Numbered from the stretch's first letter, positions 22,301-34,178 are shown. The stretch: DNA of 64,000 bases from Boesenbergia rotunda (GCA_024364735.1 JAGFNQ010006467.1:36215-100214); one strand, 5' to 3'. Made by a program: numbers and translations. Notes: a model not told the origin generated them from the sequence alone.

Positions 22301-23195
22301 CTAGATTTCCAAGTTGACGAATGAGAACTTGGCCCCCCATGCTTGTTGGACCCCCTTCCTTTTGAGTTGTCTTTCAACTTTCATGGACATATGCACCATG
22401 TCTTCAAGCTCCACATAATGTTGCAACTCCACTACATTTGCAAATTCTTGATTTAACCCTTGTAAAAATCGTGCCATGGTTGCTTCTCGATCCTCCTCCA
22501 CATTGGCTCGAATCATTGCAATTTCCATCTCTTTGTGGTATTCCTCCACAGTCTTGGATCCTTGTGTGAGACTTTGTAACCGTTGATTACAAATCCCGAT
22601 AATAATGTGTTGGAATGAATCTCTTTCTCATAATAGTCTTCATCTCCTCCCAACTGCCAACGGGTCTCTCTTTATTTCTTCTCCTGCTTAGAATGATTTG
22701 ATCCCACCAAATAATTGCATAATCCACAAATTCAACGGCAGCGAGTTTTACCTTCTTTTCTTCAGAATAGTTGTGACAATCAAATACTAATTCCACTTTC
22801 TTTTCCCACTCCAAATAGGCTTCAGGATCACTTTTGCCTTGAAATGAAGGAATCTTCATCTTGATATTTCCCAAGTTTCTATCCACATGATCATTCATTC
22901 TTCCTCTTCTACCACCAACTCGAGCATGATCTGATCTGCCACTTGAAGCTCTATCATCAATGTCCTCAGATACGCCATCATCATCATCATCCTGGTCACC
23001 ACGGTTATATGGTCTAGCACTTCGTGAAGGAACTCTACCAACTTGGCTAGGTCGCAATCTTGCAATTACAGCATCTTATTTTTCTAATCTGTCCATAATC
23101 TGACTAAAACGGATTTCCATGCGTTCCAAGTGTTGTCTCAAAGCACGTTGATCAAGGGACTCTCTAGGTCTTGCTTCTTCTCCACTTGTCGCCAT
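22301..23195 (-). pseudogene. gag: Gypsy 1 gag, frameshifted
   Basis: Starts at ATG 23195 (MATSGEEARPRESLDQ) with a stop near 23076. The capsid core follows: KMKIPSFQGKSDPEAYLEWE, then FVDYAIIWWDQI and MKTIMRKRFIPTHYYRDL. A frameshift near 22587 leads to MEEYHKEMEIAMIRANVEED and LQHYVELEDMVHMSMKVERQ, ending at 22301. The zinc knuckle is in the next frame. Gag forms the virus-like particle. The same gag is present in Gypsy 2 (61838-62440), with long matching stretches. Confidence 0.83.
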
Positions 23196-23369
23196 TGAAC
23201 AACCTGTTTCACTCAAACACTCTAACTCACGAATGTTAGCTCTTTAAAGAACTTGAACTGAGAATTGAGGCAAATACCTTGTAAGCGTTCGTGGACTATC
23301 AATATTCCCAAGGGTGTAACGATAAAGTATAGGAATTAAAGACAAAAGTGCAAATTGCAGAATTGAAAA

Positions 23370-23700
23370 ACTGAAGTGCTGAAAGGAAATTTGCCAGAAT
23401 TGAATCTAGGCAAAATTGAAGATAATGCGGAAATGAAAGATAGCAAAACGTGAATTAAAGAGCTGAAAGAAAAGTCGCCAGAACTTAATCTAGGCTGCCA
23501 GAATTGAATCTAGGCAACTTAAAGGAAATGAAAGTACTTGAAATAAGAGCTGAAAGGAAAATTGCCAGAACTTAATCTTGGCTGCCAGAATTGAATCTAG
23601 GCTAACTTGAAATTAAATGAGAATACTCGAAATAAGAGCTGAAATGAAAGTTGCCAGAACTTAATCTAGGCTAACTTGAAATGAAATGAGAATACTTGAA
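23370..23700 (-). repeat. Tandem repeat of about 88 bp in the Gypsy 1 leader
   Basis: GAGCTGAAA...GCCAGAACTTAATCTAGG units start near 23459, 23547 and 23636, with a related piece before them. They lie between the primer-binding site and gag. Confidence 0.8.
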
Positions 23701-23729
23701 AAGAAATTTGCAAACAAAGTCTCTACTTC

Positions 23730-23900
23730 CTTCTTTTTTTTTCCAGCCTCTTTTGCTTTTTTTTTTGTTTTGGCTTTTCTTCTTCTTTTTTTTTTCTTCC
23801 TTCCTTCCTTTCTTTGCTTCTTTTTTTTTTTTTTCTCTCTTTTTTTTTTTTTTGGCCGATTTTTTTTTCCTCCTCTTTTTTTTTTTTTTTTTTTTTTTGA
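23730..23900. repeat. Homopyrimidine low-complexity tract
   Basis: Long T runs mixed with CTTC and CCTTCC on the forward strand. All open frames here are low-complexity artefacts. A shorter T-rich tract sits in the same place in Gypsy 2 (63020-63140). Confidence 0.9.
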
Positions 23901-24007
23901 GCAACAAAGCAAGTAAGGCTTGCTAAGCAAAAGAAAAGAAACAAAAATACGATAGAAACTCAAGAACACAAAGAAAAGGATAACCAAATCGATTTAGAAA
24001 AACTAAG

Positions 24008-24019
24008 GCTCTGATACCA
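24008..24019 (-). promoter_or_regulatory. Primer-binding site for initiator tRNA-Met
   Basis: The reverse strand reads TGGTATCAGAGC, complementary to the 3' end of initiator tRNA-Met, two bases inside the LTR. Confidence 0.9.
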
Positions 24020-24021
24020 AA

Positions 24022-24780
24022 TGATGCGAACCCAAAGAGAATAAGTCTCAAGAACACACAACAAATGGAAGAAAGAGGGAAAGATAGTCTAAATCGAAAA
24101 GATGGAGAATAGAAGAAAGAAACCTTGACCCAATGCTTAAGGAAGCACGAACCTTGGTATAGAAGAAGAAGAAAAGAGACGCCACAACCTTGGGATGGAG
24201 GTTGATAAGTCTTGAACGCCACAAGGGAATGCCTTGATAAGTTCTAGTTCAATGAAGAACCAACAAGTGAGAGCCTCACCATGTAGTAGATTGAATAAGC
24301 CAAAAGTTCCATGTTGTGGCCGCCACCCCATATATTTATAGCTATAGGGTGACCTAAAAACCCTAAAAGGCCAAAAGGAAGCCCATTTAGTAAAGGCCTA
24401 TATAGACTACATAGGCCTATTGAGCTCTTGGCACCATTACAACCCAAATAAAGCTAGAAATTGGGCCTAAATTGAACCTACAAAATTAAAATATCCTTCT
24501 TACATAGACAAGAGACTAAGGATACTAATTAAGCTCATCTAAGGCTTGAATTAGGTTGACTAAGCCGTAAGACTTGCTCTTGGTCAAACCTTCTTCAATG
24601 GTCGCTTTGGCTTTCACATCTTCAATTAGCACGTTAAGTGCTTCTTTCATCTTTTTAGCCTTAGCCCTTGTAATTGGGCCCCCTTTGATGCATAATGGAT
24701 CAACAACTTCTAGAGTGGGTTGAGCATGATCCATATCGTTAGCTTGTTGGGCAACTTGTTCACTTCCTTTGTCTCCATCA
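24022..24780 (-). repeat. 5' LTR of Gypsy 1, containing a pol C-terminal frame
   Basis: 759 bp from TGATGCGAAC to TCTCCATCA on the forward strand. A near-identical solo copy lies at 41801-42561. The reverse frame at 24734-24525 encodes GGPITRAKAKKMKEAL and continues to a stop; in a complete element the same stretch in the 3' LTR would end the polyprotein. Confidence 0.9.
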
Positions 24781-27198
24781 CCTCAATCCTAAACCACCTT
24801 CTGATTTTTGTTTACTTATATCTGACCATGAAATCTAGTGAGGGTTTCTTTTAGTATCAGTAGATCCCCAGAAAAAATTAGCAAAAATCATTTCCAATTT
24901 ATGCAGAATTGATAATGGAGGAAGGAGTACTTGTAATAAATAAAAAGGCATTGAAAGCAACACACTCTGAATTAAAAGAAGCCGACCTCCATGAGTGAGT
25001 CTCGAAATATTCCACCCCAGTAACTTCTTTCTTATCTTTTCTAGCAGAGGCAAAAAGTAAGCTGACTTCCTATGTCCAAGAAAAATTGGGATACCTAAGT
25101 AAGTCATAGGCCATGATCCCTCCAAAAAACCTGTAGCAGCTAAAATTGGACCTTTCCTGGCTGTCAAAATCTTCCTTGAAAGATATACCTGACTCTTCCC
25201 AGCATTAATCAATTGTCCTGAATGCAATGCATATGTATTAAAAAATTCCTTTACTTTTTTCACACAATCAATTGATCCATTCAAGAAAACCATAATATCA
25301 TCCGCATAGGCCAAATGAGATATTTTCATTTCACAACCATTCTTGAAATATAACTTGGGATTTTTTGTATAAAGATCTTCCAGGCCCCTGGAAAGAAATT
25401 CAGATGCAATAATAAAAAGGAAAGGGGATAATGGATCACCTTGTCTTAGTCCTCTCTTAGCCTGAAAGAAACCCGCTAATTGACCATTAATACGAATAGA
25501 AAACCAACAGAAAGCAATACATCTCCTGATCATATCAATGAAATTATCTGAAAAACCAAAAGCAACCATAATTCTAAATAACAAATTCCACTGCACTCTG
25601 TCAAACGCCTTTGCCATGTCTAACTTCATGATTATGTTTCCTCCTCGGATATGATGGTTCAATTTGTGCGTTAGCTCTTGGGCTAATAAAATGTTATCCG
25701 AGATTACTCTTCCCTCCACAAAACCACTCTGAGCTGGAGATATTATCTTATGCAACAATTTCCTCAGTCTATTTGCCAGCAATTTAGAGATTATTTTGTA
25801 TGAAACATTACATAAACTAATAGGTCTAAACTCTTGCCATTTCTGTGCACTCTCTTTTTTTGGTATCAGCACAATAGTTGTAGCTGCCATTCCTTTTGGC
25901 AAAGATCCACCTTCAAAAAAATCTAAAACAGCTTGTAACACATCCTCTTGCACAATATCCCAACAGGAAACATAAAAGGCTACAGAAAAACCATCTGAAC
26001 CTGCTACACTGTCTTGATCCATTTCCCATATTATTTGCTTTACTTCCTCCATAGAAGGCATAACTGTCAAAATTGAATTTTCTTCTGTTGATATAGTCTC
26101 TGGTATATGCTGAAGATTAGCTGCTCTATCATTAAGCACTTCACCAGTAAGCAATTGCTCAAAATATTTGACTCCCGAAGCTCTTATTAATTCAGATTTC
26201 TCTAAACATTCCCCTTCATCCCATATTCTGAAAATCCTATTAGTTATCTTCTTTGTTTGGATCATATCATGAAAAAACTTTGTATTTTTTTCTCCTTCAC
26301 TCCTCCATTTAACCGCTGCCCGTTGCCTCCAAAATTCATCCTCCATTTGAAGTGTTTTAAATAAATGAGCTTGAAACTTGTTTTTATTAATCAAATTCTT
26401 TTCTGTAGGCTCCAAGTCAAACTGCTTTTCCACAAGAGAATATTGCTCTTCTGCTATCTTCCTGTTATCATGAATGTTTCCAAACACTTCCTTATTCCAC
26501 CACTTTAAATGAGTCTTTAACCTTTTCAATTTTATCTGTAACTTTAACAGGCCATAACCTGAGCAAGGTAAGTTCCAATTTAGCCTTACCGTTTGCATAA
26601 ACCCATGATGTCTAAGCCACATCCTCTGAAATCTGAAAGAAGCCACTACCTGCTCAAATTTTGGAAAGGAAATCAACAAAGGGCAATGATCAGAAGCCGC
26701 CCGGCTGAGATGTTCCACCTTAATTGAAAATCCTTGCCTTTGCCAAGATGAAGAGATCAATACTCTATCAAGTCTTTTCCATATCCTGTTATTTGTCCAA
26801 GTAAATTGATCACCCACAAAACCTGCATCAATCAATCCAGTGTTCATTATAAAATAGTTAAAATCTTCTATTGCCCCAACTCTTGATGCACCACCTGCAG
26901 AGTGTTCATATAAATTTGCAATGACATTAAAATAACCACCAACCATCCAGAAATCCTCATTGTTTGGCTTAAGCTGAAACAATATTTCCCATAATTCATA
27001 TCTACCTTCCCTTGAACATTTAGCATATACAATAGTAACTAGCATTTTAATCGGAAACATGCCTGATTTCAATTTAAGATGAAGGAATTGATCATGATTT
27101 TCCAACACTACACAATCTATATTAGCATCATGAGCAAACCATATTTTCCCTGAATAGTTAGAAACAGCCGAAAAGAAACCTAATTTTCTTGAAATTAA
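24781..27198 (-). pseudogene. LINE ORF2: endonuclease and reverse transcriptase
   Basis: The open frame from 27108 (757 codons) covers most of ORF2. Upstream, the same reading continues to 27198, where element D inserted. The apurinic endonuclease end shows FTWTNNRIWKRLDRVL (residues ~102-117) and SDHCPL (~139). RT shows PKKESAQKWQEFRPISLCN (~416), the core LDMAKAFDRV (~496), KRGLRQGDPLSPFLF (~551) and the catalytic YADDIMVF (601-608). The stop at 24835 follows FFWGSTDTKRNPH. Homologous sequence (ISWSDISKQKSEGGLG) continues past it to 24781, so the stop is a mutation. The enzyme nicks DNA and primes cDNA at the nick; this copy is dead. Confidence 0.88.
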
Positions 27199-27816
27199 TG
27201 TTGGATCAAGAGAACCGATAGAGGGGGGGTGAATATCAAAAAACGTTCGGATTTAATATGAGAGAAATTGCACAGCGGAAATTAAAATCAACACACGAAC
27301 ACAAGTGGTTTTACTTGGTTCGGAGCCTAGGTCGACTCCTACTCCAATGCCCACGATCGTTGATCGTTTACTTTGGGCAATTCTATATGAGGCGCAAAAG
27401 CAGTTTACAAAGATTGATTACAGAATAAGTGCAGTAAATTAAAAATCAACTCTTCTTTACCGACGTCCGGAGAAGATGGTATTTTCGGAGCAGTTGGACA
27501 TCGTCGGCGCTTGAGTCTCGTGTCGGGAGGTTTCCAGAGCAGAGTGCGGGAGCAGAAGAGCGTAGAAGTGTTGGAAAACTTGGATGTCCTGAAGCCTTGG
27601 TTCGAGGGCCTTTTTATAGGCCCTGGGGGCGCCCGGAACGTCGGGGGCGTCCCCCCACGTGTCAACCGATCCGCCTCGGTCTCGGTCAGATTTGATCCCT
27701 CCTAAATCGGGATCAAACTTTGACGGGGGCGCCCTGATCGCTGGGGGCGCCCGGGTTGACCAGGTCAGCTCTCTTATCCGCTGGCTTCGAGGGGAGCTGC
27801 TTCGGTACTTGGTGCT

Positions 27817-27885
27817 GGGGGCGCCCGGGAGCAGCGGGGGCGCCCAGGAGCAGCGGGGGCGCCCGGGAGCACGGGGGCGCCCCGC
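27817..27885. repeat. 19-bp GC-rich tandem repeat around GGGCGCCC
   Basis: About three and a half copies of GGGGGCGCCCGGGAGCAGC, itself partly palindromic. It is conserved in the other LTRs of family D (near 33380 and 46000). Confidence 0.85.
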
Positions 27886-28203
27886 TCAGCAGCTGTTCGA
27901 AGCCTTCCTTACTTACATTGTTTTGTATGCACCTTGGGGGCTCCCGGGACACTCCGGGTGCCCTACTCAGCCACTGCCTCACTCCTTTGAGGCTCTCTGA
28001 GCTGCAGACACTCGTTTCTTTGGTCCTGCATCCAGGGTTAGTCCAAAACAACATAAAATAATAATGTGTTAGTTTATACAACCTTAGCTGTCTTGGTTCT
28101 GACTTTGGGCCTCCAAAATGGAGCCCTAGGTCGAACCGACGCCTACTGTTCCCTCGACGGGGAACGCGTCCTCACCTACTCCTCTCGGGAGAATGTCCTG
28201 ATG

Positions 28204-28504
28204 CCAACCTCTCCTCTGGTTGGACTTTTGCCTGGCGGTCCTTTGCCAGGTCTTGGATACCGAGCTGTCCTTCGCCTGGTGCCTAGCATTCCTTCGCTAG
28301 GGCTTCAGTCCCAAGCTGTCCTTCGCCTGACGCCTAGCATTCCTTCGCTAGGGCTTTTCACCCTGGCATTCCTTCGCCAGTGCCTAGCAGTCCTTTGCTA
28401 GGGCTTTGTATCCTGGCAGTCCTTCGCCTGGTGCCTAGCAGCCCTTCGCTAGGACTTTGTTTCCTGACAGTCCTTCGCCAGGTGCCTAGCATTCCTTCGC
28501 TAGG
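28204..28504 (-). repeat. Array of covarying stem-loops in the element D 3' LTR
   Basis: About eleven 20-nt units, each with 6-bp arms around an 8-nt loop. In element-sense RNA the loop core is AAGGA. Stem types alternate between CCTAGC/GCTAGG and CCTGGC/GCCAGG, with one CCAACC/GGTTGG unit. A few units have lost pairing. Confidence 0.8.
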
Positions 28505-28613
28505 ACTTTGTCTCTGCACACTTGAGTAACATTGTTAGATCACAAATAAACTTAACTTTGAATCCTTTGCCAATATCAAAACAAGGTTCGATATAGTGCT
28601 TCCTGCACCAACA

Positions 28614-28626
28614 ATCTTCCCCTTTT
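28614..28626 (-). promoter_or_regulatory. Polypurine tract of element D
   Basis: The reverse strand reads AAAAAGGGGAAGAT directly before the LTR start TGTTGG. It is the presumed plus-strand primer. Confidence 0.75.
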
Positions 28627-31403
28627 TGATTTATGGCAACACAATTCAAAGTTAAGTAAAAAATATATACAGTTTAAGCAAAAAGATAAAAACACAATGA
28701 AGTATGAATATAATAGATTTAAAAAAAATTCTTTATTTCTCATACGCCCCCTAAAATCCTGAATTCATGTGTTAACACACTTAACTTTGACCTTTCCTCC
28801 CCCTTTGATATATATCAAAAACATACATGGGTGAAAAAGGTTTCTAATAGAGAGTTTTGAGTTTGTGTAAAACTTCTAAATTTTGACAAAACTTTTTACA
28901 CTTAGAAAATTTTCCATTTTGAAAAGCTTTGCAAGCCTAAATTTTGAAAAAAACTTTTTATTTACAAGACTTTGCAAAAAGAATAAAAAACTTAGAAGAA
29001 TTTTCTTGGACACAATTTAGGCATTAAAAAAAATAACATCTTTATGGAATTTCTAGACAAGTTTTTCACCAAAAGAAACTCTACTTAGAAACATTTGCCA
29101 AAAAGAATTCAAAGGGTTTTGCTCAGACAAATTTTGTTTACTAAGGAAAGTTTTACTTTTGAAAAAACATGTATTTAGAAACATTTAGATACACTTAGAA
29201 AGGAAACATTTAGTTATACTTAGAAAGTTTTGAAGCACTAGAAATACTTGACAGTAGATTGAAATTTTACCAACACTTAGCATTTAAAATTACTTTGAAA
29301 TATTTAGAAATTTTTGCTTTTTGAAACAGAGATGAAAGTTTATCCAAAAAAAACATTCCTTTCTCTCTTTCTTGTTCTCCCCCTTAAATATATTTTGAAA
29401 TAAGTGTTAAGGAAAAAGTTTGTGTATCAGAGCCTATGAGTTTTGAAAACATAGAAATACTTAGTATTGTTCTTGAAAGCATAGCAAAAGCTAAAATTGC
29501 ACGAACAAAACAAAAATTGTATTTGTAGGCAAGTCTTTGTCAAATTCACGTGTTTAGAACACTATTGCCTTGAAAAGTATTAGTACTTTACATTATATCG
29601 AAGTACTTTTTAAAAAAATATGCATTTACAAAAATATAAGTATTATTTGAAAAATATGCATTTTTAAAAAATATGCAAGTACTTTTAAAAAACAGATTGA
29701 GCCTTTTTGGAAAGTCTAAGTACTGTTTTTTGAAAACTATTAGACTTTGAAAAATATAAGTAGTTTTTGAAGAGTATTATGCATTTTGAAAATATTTTAC
29801 TTGACTAGGTTTCTTTTCCAGTTTGACATAATCCTAGAAAACCTTGTTAACTACAAGGACATTTTCCTAAGTGTCCTGGAAAATTTTCAAACTCAAGTAA
29901 ATATTATTTCTAAAATACTTTCATAAGCCACAAGACTTTTGAAAAAATAAAATAATAGTATTTTGAAAGAAAGATTATTTAAGTTTTCAAAAGGATTTTA
30001 AACTTGCAGTGCATGAAAACATATAATTTTAAAAAAATATTCAATAATTCTTTTAATTTAATCTCCCCCTAAGCTTGACCCAGTCCTAGGAAGCTTGTTG
30101 ACTACAAGCGATCTTCCTATGAGTTTTAAGGTTTGATTTAAATTATAAGAATTATCTAATAACTTCAAAACAAATAATTACAAAAAAAAACACTTCAAAA
30201 ATTCTTCTTTTGACTCAAACTCCCCCTAAATTTGACACATCCTAGGAGTCCTTATAGATCATGAAGTGGACCTTTCTCTGTGCCTTTAGGGTTTATTAAA
30301 CTCAAAAGAATAATTTTGAATGATAATTTTCAAGGAGATACATTTTTGAAAACATAACTTGAAATGATAACACAGTTTTTGAAAAATATTTTGAAATAAT
30401 GATAATTTTTCAAACAGATAGTAGTATAAGAAGGTTTTTGAATCAATTTTTGAAAACCTTATCGAGATGATAATAAGATTTAGAGCATAAGGTTTTTGAA
30501 AAAAAATTTAAATTTTTTGAAAAGTATTAAAAGAAACTCCCTCTATATCCGACACAGTCTGACTTTTATCTAAGTTCCTTAAGGGGTTTCAGTGTGCAGG
30601 TTTGACTATGTTGACTAGGGTTGACTATTTTGACTAAGTTTGACCAATCAATGACTAAAACAAAACAAGCCCTAGATTATATTTAAAACTAGTCTATCGA
30701 GATATTTAACATGAAATTTCATATTAAAAAATGTTAGAAATGAAAAAGTAGGGTATAGTACAATAAATTGACAAAACAAAATAGAGATAAGTTTGAGTAA
30801 CTTTTGCAAACCTTTTCATTTAAAAGGATAGTGAATTATACTTTTAGATCCTAGATGTCTCACCCAGTTCTGCGTGATTAAGCATGTTAACCTTATGGGT
30901 TTTGTGAGACAAATATTTTAATTTTGAAAACATGGTTAATTTTGAAAAGTTAGATTAATTTTGAAAATAATTAGTTTTAAATTTATTTAAAAAAGGAATA
31001 TTTGAATCTAAGATTAACTGAACATTTGTGTTAGATTCGAATTTGACAAAGAGTAAATTGAATTTGAATTTCAAAAATTGACTTCCAGGTCTTGGCCTTC
31101 TTTGGCCGTAGCCTTATTGGATCATCAACCCTTTCCTTGACAAAGCTTTTTAGTGAAATTTCATTTTCAAAATTACTTTTTGAAAAATTCTGGTCTAACT
31201 AGCTTGGGTCTTGGATCAGTAGCTTCGGCTAGTTCCGCCAAGATGGCTTCCCTAACGTACTATCATCTCACCTCCACCCAATACTATGTTGTTCAACTTT
31301 CAGTTAAACTGTTTTGCCCTTAAACTATTCAATCCTAATTTTAAGCAAAAAAAAACATAAAAATAAAATAAAAAGAAACATACAATTAAAGCAAAAAAAT
31401 GAT
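28627..31403 (-). other. AT-rich non-coding interior of element D
   Basis: 2.8 kb dominated by TTTTGAAAA and AAACTTTT words with no reading frame over 60 codons. CTCCCCCT-type words (near 29382, 30060, 30220) recur with TTGACxCAxTCCTAGG-like phrases. It may be the remains of pol or filler gained by the non-autonomous element. Confidence 0.6.
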
Positions 31404-32234
31404 CTAAGTTACATCATAATCGTAATAATATTCTGGATTATCAAAAACAACAATATTATGAATTAAATTTTCTAACAAATTAGCCTTAACTAATTTATAA
31501 GATTCAATCATATTATTCGTGGTAAATAATGAATTTTCAAATACTGTAAACTTACCTTTCCATATCGTTTGTCCAGTGCTCTTGTAATGATCACGAGCTG
31601 ATCGGACCATATTGGGTCGATCTCCCTCATTGTCTTCTGATTCCGAGTCTGAGTCGGACTCGGGTACCGGTTGAAGCTTCTTCTTTGGAGTTTTTCCTGC
31701 ACTTGAAATTATACCTTCCTCGACCATTATAGTATCAGTCTGATTATTTAATTGTAATTCTGGAACAAATTCAAAATTGGTTACCATTTTTGTCTCAATC
31801 ACTTTGCCTTCTAACTCTGGCTCAAATTCGCAATCAAGTATCGAGTCTATCTCATCTTTTGATCCGAAGTTAACTTTGAAGTCGGGTGCTGATTCTTCAA
31901 TATCGGAGCTCTCTTCGTGTAGATTGATTAACTTTTCCCACATCTCCTTGGCACAGTTGAAGGATCCGACCCACTTCAATTCTTTATTGGTTAGGCCACA
32001 TTGTAGGATTGCAGTTGCCCTTGCATCCGTCTCGATCTTCCTCAGAGTTGGTTCATCCAGTTGGTCCCACGTAATTGATAGTCCATCTTTTGTAGGGAGG
32101 TAGAACCCTGTTTGAATGATCATCCATATGTCTATATGAGCCTTCAGACGGAACTCCATTTGACTTCTCCAATAATTGAAGTTCTCGCCGGAGAATAGCG
32201 GTGGACGGGCACTGTTCCACTCTTGGTTGGCCAT
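31404..32234 (-). CDS. gag: Copia-type gag-like protein of element D
   Basis: A 276-codon frame starting at ATG 32234 (MANQEWNSARPPLFSGENF). Residues ~12-110 match the N-terminal part of plant copia Gag: PPLFSGENFNYWRSQMEFRL, then ATAILQCGL and FNCAKEMWEKLINLHEESS. After that the protein turns Glu/Asp-rich with a Ser/Asp run (ESDSDSESED), and the usual zinc knuckle is missing. The N-terminal half could make a capsid-like protein; the rest is unrecognised. The position just inside the 5' LTR fits gag. No protease or RT follows. It is intact as a frame, but I cannot say whether it is expressed. Confidence 0.65.
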   Translation of the reverse strand: MANQEWNSARPPLFSGENFNYWRSQMEFRLKAHIDIWMIIQTGFYLPTKDGLSITWDQLDEPTLRKIETDARATAILQCGLTNKELKWVGSFNCAKEMWEKLINLHEESSDIEESAPDFKVNFGSKDEIDSILDCEFEPELEGKVIETKMVTNFEFVPELQLNNQTDTIMVEEGIISSAGKTPKKKLQPVPESDSDSESEDNEGDRPNMVRSARDHYKSTGQTIWKGKFTVFENSLFTTNNMIESYKLVKANLLENLIHNIVVFDNPEYYYDYDVT

Positions 32235-32739
32235 TTAGATTTAACCTCGTACAGAAAAGAAGTAACAAAAATGTACCAAGACTTGGTCTTGGATTAGTAG
32301 TGCGGGAGAATGGAAAAAATAGCTCAAAATAAATGTAGCACAAATTTCGAGGCAGAATAATAATAAAATGATAAAAATAATTTATGATAAATTTTTGAAA
32401 ATATTTATTTTGTCTATTCTGATTAATGATGAAAAAGTGAGACTTTAATGTTTAAAAAAAAATTAGCTCGAATTAAGGTAGCACGAATTTCGAGGAAAAT
32501 ATTAAAATAATAATAAAAAAAGTTTATGACAAATTTTCATAAATTATTCGTTTTATCAATTTTGACTTATAGAGAAAAAATAAGAATATTTTAAACACAC
32601 CTACAGATATTATTTGTTTGAAAATAAAAAGCAAAAAAGATCGAGTGGTTTTGATTAACAAAAAAGAAAAGAAATAAAAGAAATTTCGTAAATCCGAAAA
32701 ATTCTTAAATTGGTGGTTGCACCAAATTTGAGCTTCCCT

Positions 32740-32751
32740 GCTCTGATACCA
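32740..32751 (-). promoter_or_regulatory. Primer-binding site for initiator tRNA-Met (element D)
   Basis: The reverse strand reads TGGTATCAGAGC, two bases from the 5' LTR at 32754. Confidence 0.88.
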
Positions 32752-32753
32752 CT

Positions 32754-34178
32754 TGTTGGATCGAAAGAACCGATAGAGGGGGGGGGGGGTGAATATCAAA
32801 AAATGTTCGGATTTAATATGAGAGAAATTGCACAGCGGAAATTAAAATCAACACACGAACACAAGTGGTTTTACTTGGTTCGGAGCCTAGGTCGACTTCT
32901 ACTCCAAGGCCCACGATCGTTGATCGTTTACTTTGGGCAATTCTATATGAGGCGCAAAAGAAGTTTACAAAGATTGATTACAGAATAAGTGCAGTAAATT
33001 AAAAATCAACTCTTCTTTACCGACGTCCGGAGAAGATGGTATTTTCGGAGCAGTTGGACATCGTCGGCGCTTGAGTCTCGTGTCGGGAGGTTTCCGGAGC
33101 AGAGCGCGGGAGCAGAAGAGCGTAGAAGCATTGGAAAACTTGGATGTCCTGAAGCCTTGGTTCGAGGGCCTTTTTATAGGCCCTGGGGGCGCCCGGAAAG
33201 TCGGGGGCGCCCCCCCCCCCACGTGTCACCCGATCCGCCTCGGTCTCGGTCAGCTCTGATCCCTCCTACATCGGGATCAAGCTTTGACGGGGGTGCCCTG
33301 ATCGCTGGGGGTGCCCGGGTTGACCGGGTCAGCTCTCTTATCCGCTGGCTTCAAGGGGAGCTGTTTCGGTACTTGGCGCTGGGGGCGCCCGGGAGCAGCG
33401 GGGGCGCCCAGGAGCAGCGGGGGCGCCCGGGAGCACGGGGGCGCCCCGCTCAGCAGCTGTTCGAAGCCTTCCTTACTTACATTGTTTTGTATGCACCTTG
33501 GGGGCGCCTGGGACACTCCGGGCGCCCTACTCAGCCACTGCCTCACTCCTTTGAGGCTCTCTGAGCTGCAGACACTCGTTTCTTTGGTCCTGCATCCAGG
33601 GTTAGTCCAAAACAACATAAAATAATAATGTGTTAGTTTATACAGCCTTAGCTGTCTTGGTTCTGACTTTGGGCCTCCAAAATGGAGCCCTAGGTCGAAC
33701 CGAATCCTACTGTTCCCTCGACAGGGAACACGTCCTCACCTACTCCTCTCGGGAGAATATACCTGATGCCAACCGCTCCTCTGGTTGGACTTTTTCCTGG
33801 CGGTCCTTTGCCAGGTCTTGGATACCGAGCTGTCCTTCGCCCGGTGCCTAGCATTCCTTCGCTAGGGCTTCAGTCCCAAGCTGTCCTTTGCCTGGCGCCT
33901 AGCAGTCCTTCGCTACGGCTTTTCACCCTGGCATTCCTTCGCCAGTGCCTAGCAGTCCTTTGCTAGGGCTTTGTATCCTGGCAGTCCTTCGCAAGGTGCC
34001 TAGCAGCCCTTCGCTAGGACTTTGTTTCCTGGCAGTCCTTCGCCAGGTACCTAGCATTCCTTCGCTAGGACTTTATCTCTGCACACTTGAGTAACATTAT
34101 TAGATCACAAATAAACTTAACTTTGAATCCTTTGCCAATATCAAAACAAGGTTCGATATGGTGCTTCCTGCACCAACA
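32754..34178 (-). repeat. 5' LTR of element D
   Basis: TGTTGG...CCAACA, 1425 bp. It closely matches 27199-28613, with a longer G run near 32779. The stem-loop array lies at 33769-34069. Confidence 0.92.
33769..34069 (-). repeat. Stem-loop array in the element D 5' LTR
   Basis: Same arrangement as 28204-28504, with small differences: one CCTGAC unit here reads CCTGGC, and one CCTGG arm reads GCAAGG. Confidence 0.8.

Larger units (their letters stand above)
20112..24780 (-). mobile_element. Ty3/Gypsy element number 1, 3' part missing
   Basis: Reverse-strand element with 5' LTR (24022-24780), primer-binding site, leader, gag, zinc knuckle, protease, RT and the start of RNase H. It breaks at the N. 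The rest of RNase H, integrase and the 3' LTR are absent. The gag type, the tRNA-Met primer and the GGPITRAKAKKM-type tail encoded within the LTR are shared with Gypsy number 2. They are reminiscent of CRM-like centromeric chromoviruses, though I cannot fix the clade. It inserted into LINE ORF2, whose sequence resumes at 24781. Confidence 0.85.
27199..28613 (-). repeat. 3' LTR of element D
   Basis: TGTTGG...CCAACA, 1415 bp. It contains GGGGGCGCCC repeats (27817-27885), a TATA-like TATAAAAAGG on the reverse strand near 27617, and the stem-loop array at 28204-28504. Confidence 0.92.
27199..34178 (-). mobile_element. Non-autonomous copia-like LTR retrotransposon (family D)
   Basis: Two LTRs (27199-28613 and 32754-34178) are flanked by a perfect ATTAA target duplication (27194-27198 and 34179-34183). 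On the reverse strand a tRNA-Met primer-binding site (32740-32751) adjoins the 5' LTR and a purine tract adjoins the 3' LTR. The 4.1-kb interior has one gag-like frame and then 2.8 kb of AT-rich DNA without pol, so mobilisation must be in trans. A forward solo LTR of the same family is at 45320-46664, and a degraded relative is at about 55074-56369. Confidence 0.9.

Noticed and set aside
23661..23987. Lys-rich and Phe-rich frames over 70-108 codons
   Set aside because: Homopyrimidine tract in the Gypsy 1 leader; pure low complexity.
27659..28401. Multiple frames of about 100-120 codons in family D LTRs
   Set aside because: Arise from GGGCGCCC repeats and the stem-loop array; present on both strands and shifted between LTR copies.
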